A DNA stretch of 33,228 bases from an uncultured Bacilli bacterium (GTDB taxonomy: Bacteria > Bacillota_I > Bacilli_A > RF39 > UBA660). Below, one piece after another: positions 32,442 through 33,228 of this stretch. The notes below the pieces were generated by a model. The model did no database searches and was not told where the DNA came from. It saw only the letters and a program-made list of their open reading frames with translations. The position numbers and the translations under genes were made by a program. The DNA is taken from positions 1 through 33,228 of the forward strand of contig CANRAQ010000003.1 in assembly GCA_947628725.1 (NCBI GenBank), read 5' to 3'. The first letter of the stretch is position 1; every line of letters starts with the position of its first letter.

Positions 32442-33228
32442 CTATAATCACTCCTAATATTTTATCTTTCTTTTTTAGTTCTATTATTTCTTGTATTTCT
32501 TCTTCTGTTTTATTTTTATATGCTTCACTTTTCATTATTTCTTTTAAATCACTTTCATGATAATTTAAATACTTATCGCTTATTTCATATTGGCAAATAA
32601 AATCTGTAATGTTATAATATATATTGATTCTGGAATCAATCTCTGATATGGTTACTTGTTTTCCTATCAGATATGTTGGAACTGAGTATTTTTTACCTTT
32701 ATACGTTATCATGGATTCTTTTGATACTTTATATGTTTTTTCAGGCTCATAATAGTTTATCAATCTATCCCATAACGGTAATGAGTTTAAATACTCTTTT
32801 TCTTTTTCATGAACTTTACTTGGAATTATCCCAACTCCTTGTACAACTTCGTTATTAATATCTTCCATTATTTCTTTTACTATTTTATTTAATTCTTCCC
32901 AAGTTTCAAATTCTTCATTATATGGTCTTAGTCTTTCCATTATTCTAGCTAATGTTTCTACTTTTCCTTTTGTTTCAGGCCGATATCCTATACAAGCAAG
33001 TGGGGTAAATCCTGCATCATTACTAAATTCTTTAAATCTTTTATTAAATACAACTTCAGTCGTTGTTGTCCTTGCTTTATCAACTACTGTTCTCATATTA
33101 TCAAATAATATTTCTCTAGGACAACCATTAAAATATCCAAAACCCTCAACTAAACATTTAAATAAAGTATTTTGATTTCTATCATTTGTTAATTCAATAT
33201 ATTTATATCTTGAATAACCAAGTATCAT
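32434..33228 (-). CDS. istA: IS21 transposase IstA, C-terminal part (5' end outside window)
   Basis: The visible part covers about 264 residues of the DDE transposase, including the second catalytic Asp in LFDNMRTVVD and the Glu in KGKVETLARIMERL. The C-terminal beta-barrel region (YSVPTYLIGKQVTIS) follows. The helix-turn-helix and first catalytic Asp would lie beyond base 33228. No frameshift is visible, so the element may be active. Confidence 0.92.
   Translation of the reverse strand: MILGYSRYKYIELTNDRNQNTLFKCLVEGFGYFNGCPREILFDNMRTVVDKARTTTTEVVFNKRFKEFSNDAGFTPLACIGYRPETKGKVETLARIMERLRPYNEEFETWEELNKIVKEIMEDINNEVVQGVGIIPSKVHEKEKEYLNSLPLWDRLINYYEPEKTYKVSKESMITYKGKKYSVPTYLIGKQVTISEIDSRINIYYNITDFICQYEISDKYLNYHESDLKEIMKSEAYKNKTEEEIQEIIELKKKDKILGVIIDE

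Larger units (their letters stand above)
31619..33228 (-). mobile_element. IS21-family insertion sequence, partial (runs off the window)
   Basis: istA and istB overlap on the minus strand, the standard arrangement of IS21. The istB-side end probably lies near 31619, where TGTCAATATATTTTTGGACA starts with the TG expected of an IS21 tip. Short repeated units (TTGGACA, TGGCAATTTC, TTGGACAC) follow, resembling the multiple terminal repeats bound by IstA. The other end and the target duplication are outside the window. Confidence 0.8.

Noticed and set aside
32066-32858. Plus-strand open frames of 81 and 61 residues in the IS element
   Set aside because: Leu-rich shadows of istB and istA; no ribosome sites.

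Overview
The window is very AT-rich, densely packed DNA with Bacillota-type promoters (TTGACA-N17-TATAAT-like), strong GGAGG-like ribosome sites and the standard genetic code (TGG for Trp, TGA used as a stop). A CotE spore-coat gene next to miaB, as in Bacillus, and a SpoVD-like penicillin-binding protein point to a spore-forming or spore-derived member of the Bacilli. An uncultured gut lineage would fit, but that is inference. Lactate dehydrogenase suggests fermentative metabolism.

Layout. (1) Positions 1-4845 hold a SpoVD-type transpeptidase gene split by a small mobile element of about 3.7 kb (440-4181). The element carries an AbiEi/AbiEii toxin-antitoxin pair, a 68-residue protein and a large serine recombinase. 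A 7-bp direct repeat (CAATACA) flanks it, and joining the two copies restores the spoVD reading frame exactly. (2) 4868-8980 holds two tandem paralogues built on a strict 42-residue repeat and a lipoprotein, each with its own promoter. (3) 9032-14723 is housekeeping: cysS, ldh, mraY, metG and convergent maf. (4) 14740-20060 has a possible small RNA, an adenylate-forming ligase, a hybrid histidine kinase with a receiver partner, and an unknown gene. (5) 20165-24033 has miaB, a zinc-ribbon membrane protein, cotE and a Fic-fold protein without its catalytic His. (6) 24051-28983 has rpsP, a KH-domain gene, cdsA, rseP and a NatA/NatB-like ABC exporter. (7) 29097-29511 is a four-tRNA cluster (Ile, Glu, Gln, Thr). 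(8) 29611 to the end is accessory: two tandem KilA-N genes and an IS21-family element running off the edge.

The most striking feature is the interrupted spoVD. In B. subtilis spoVD is expressed in the mother cell, and several spore formers carry intervening elements (such as skin in sigK) that a serine recombinase removes during sporulation. Here orientation, exact frame restoration and a resident recombinase make developmental excision a testable idea. The toxin-antitoxin cargo, a toxin gene without a standard start codon, and a recombinase whose C-terminus is partly encoded by the host gene make the element unusual.

Many intrinsic terminators overlap the 3' ends of genes, and promoters start within or just after them, which indicates a streamlined genome.
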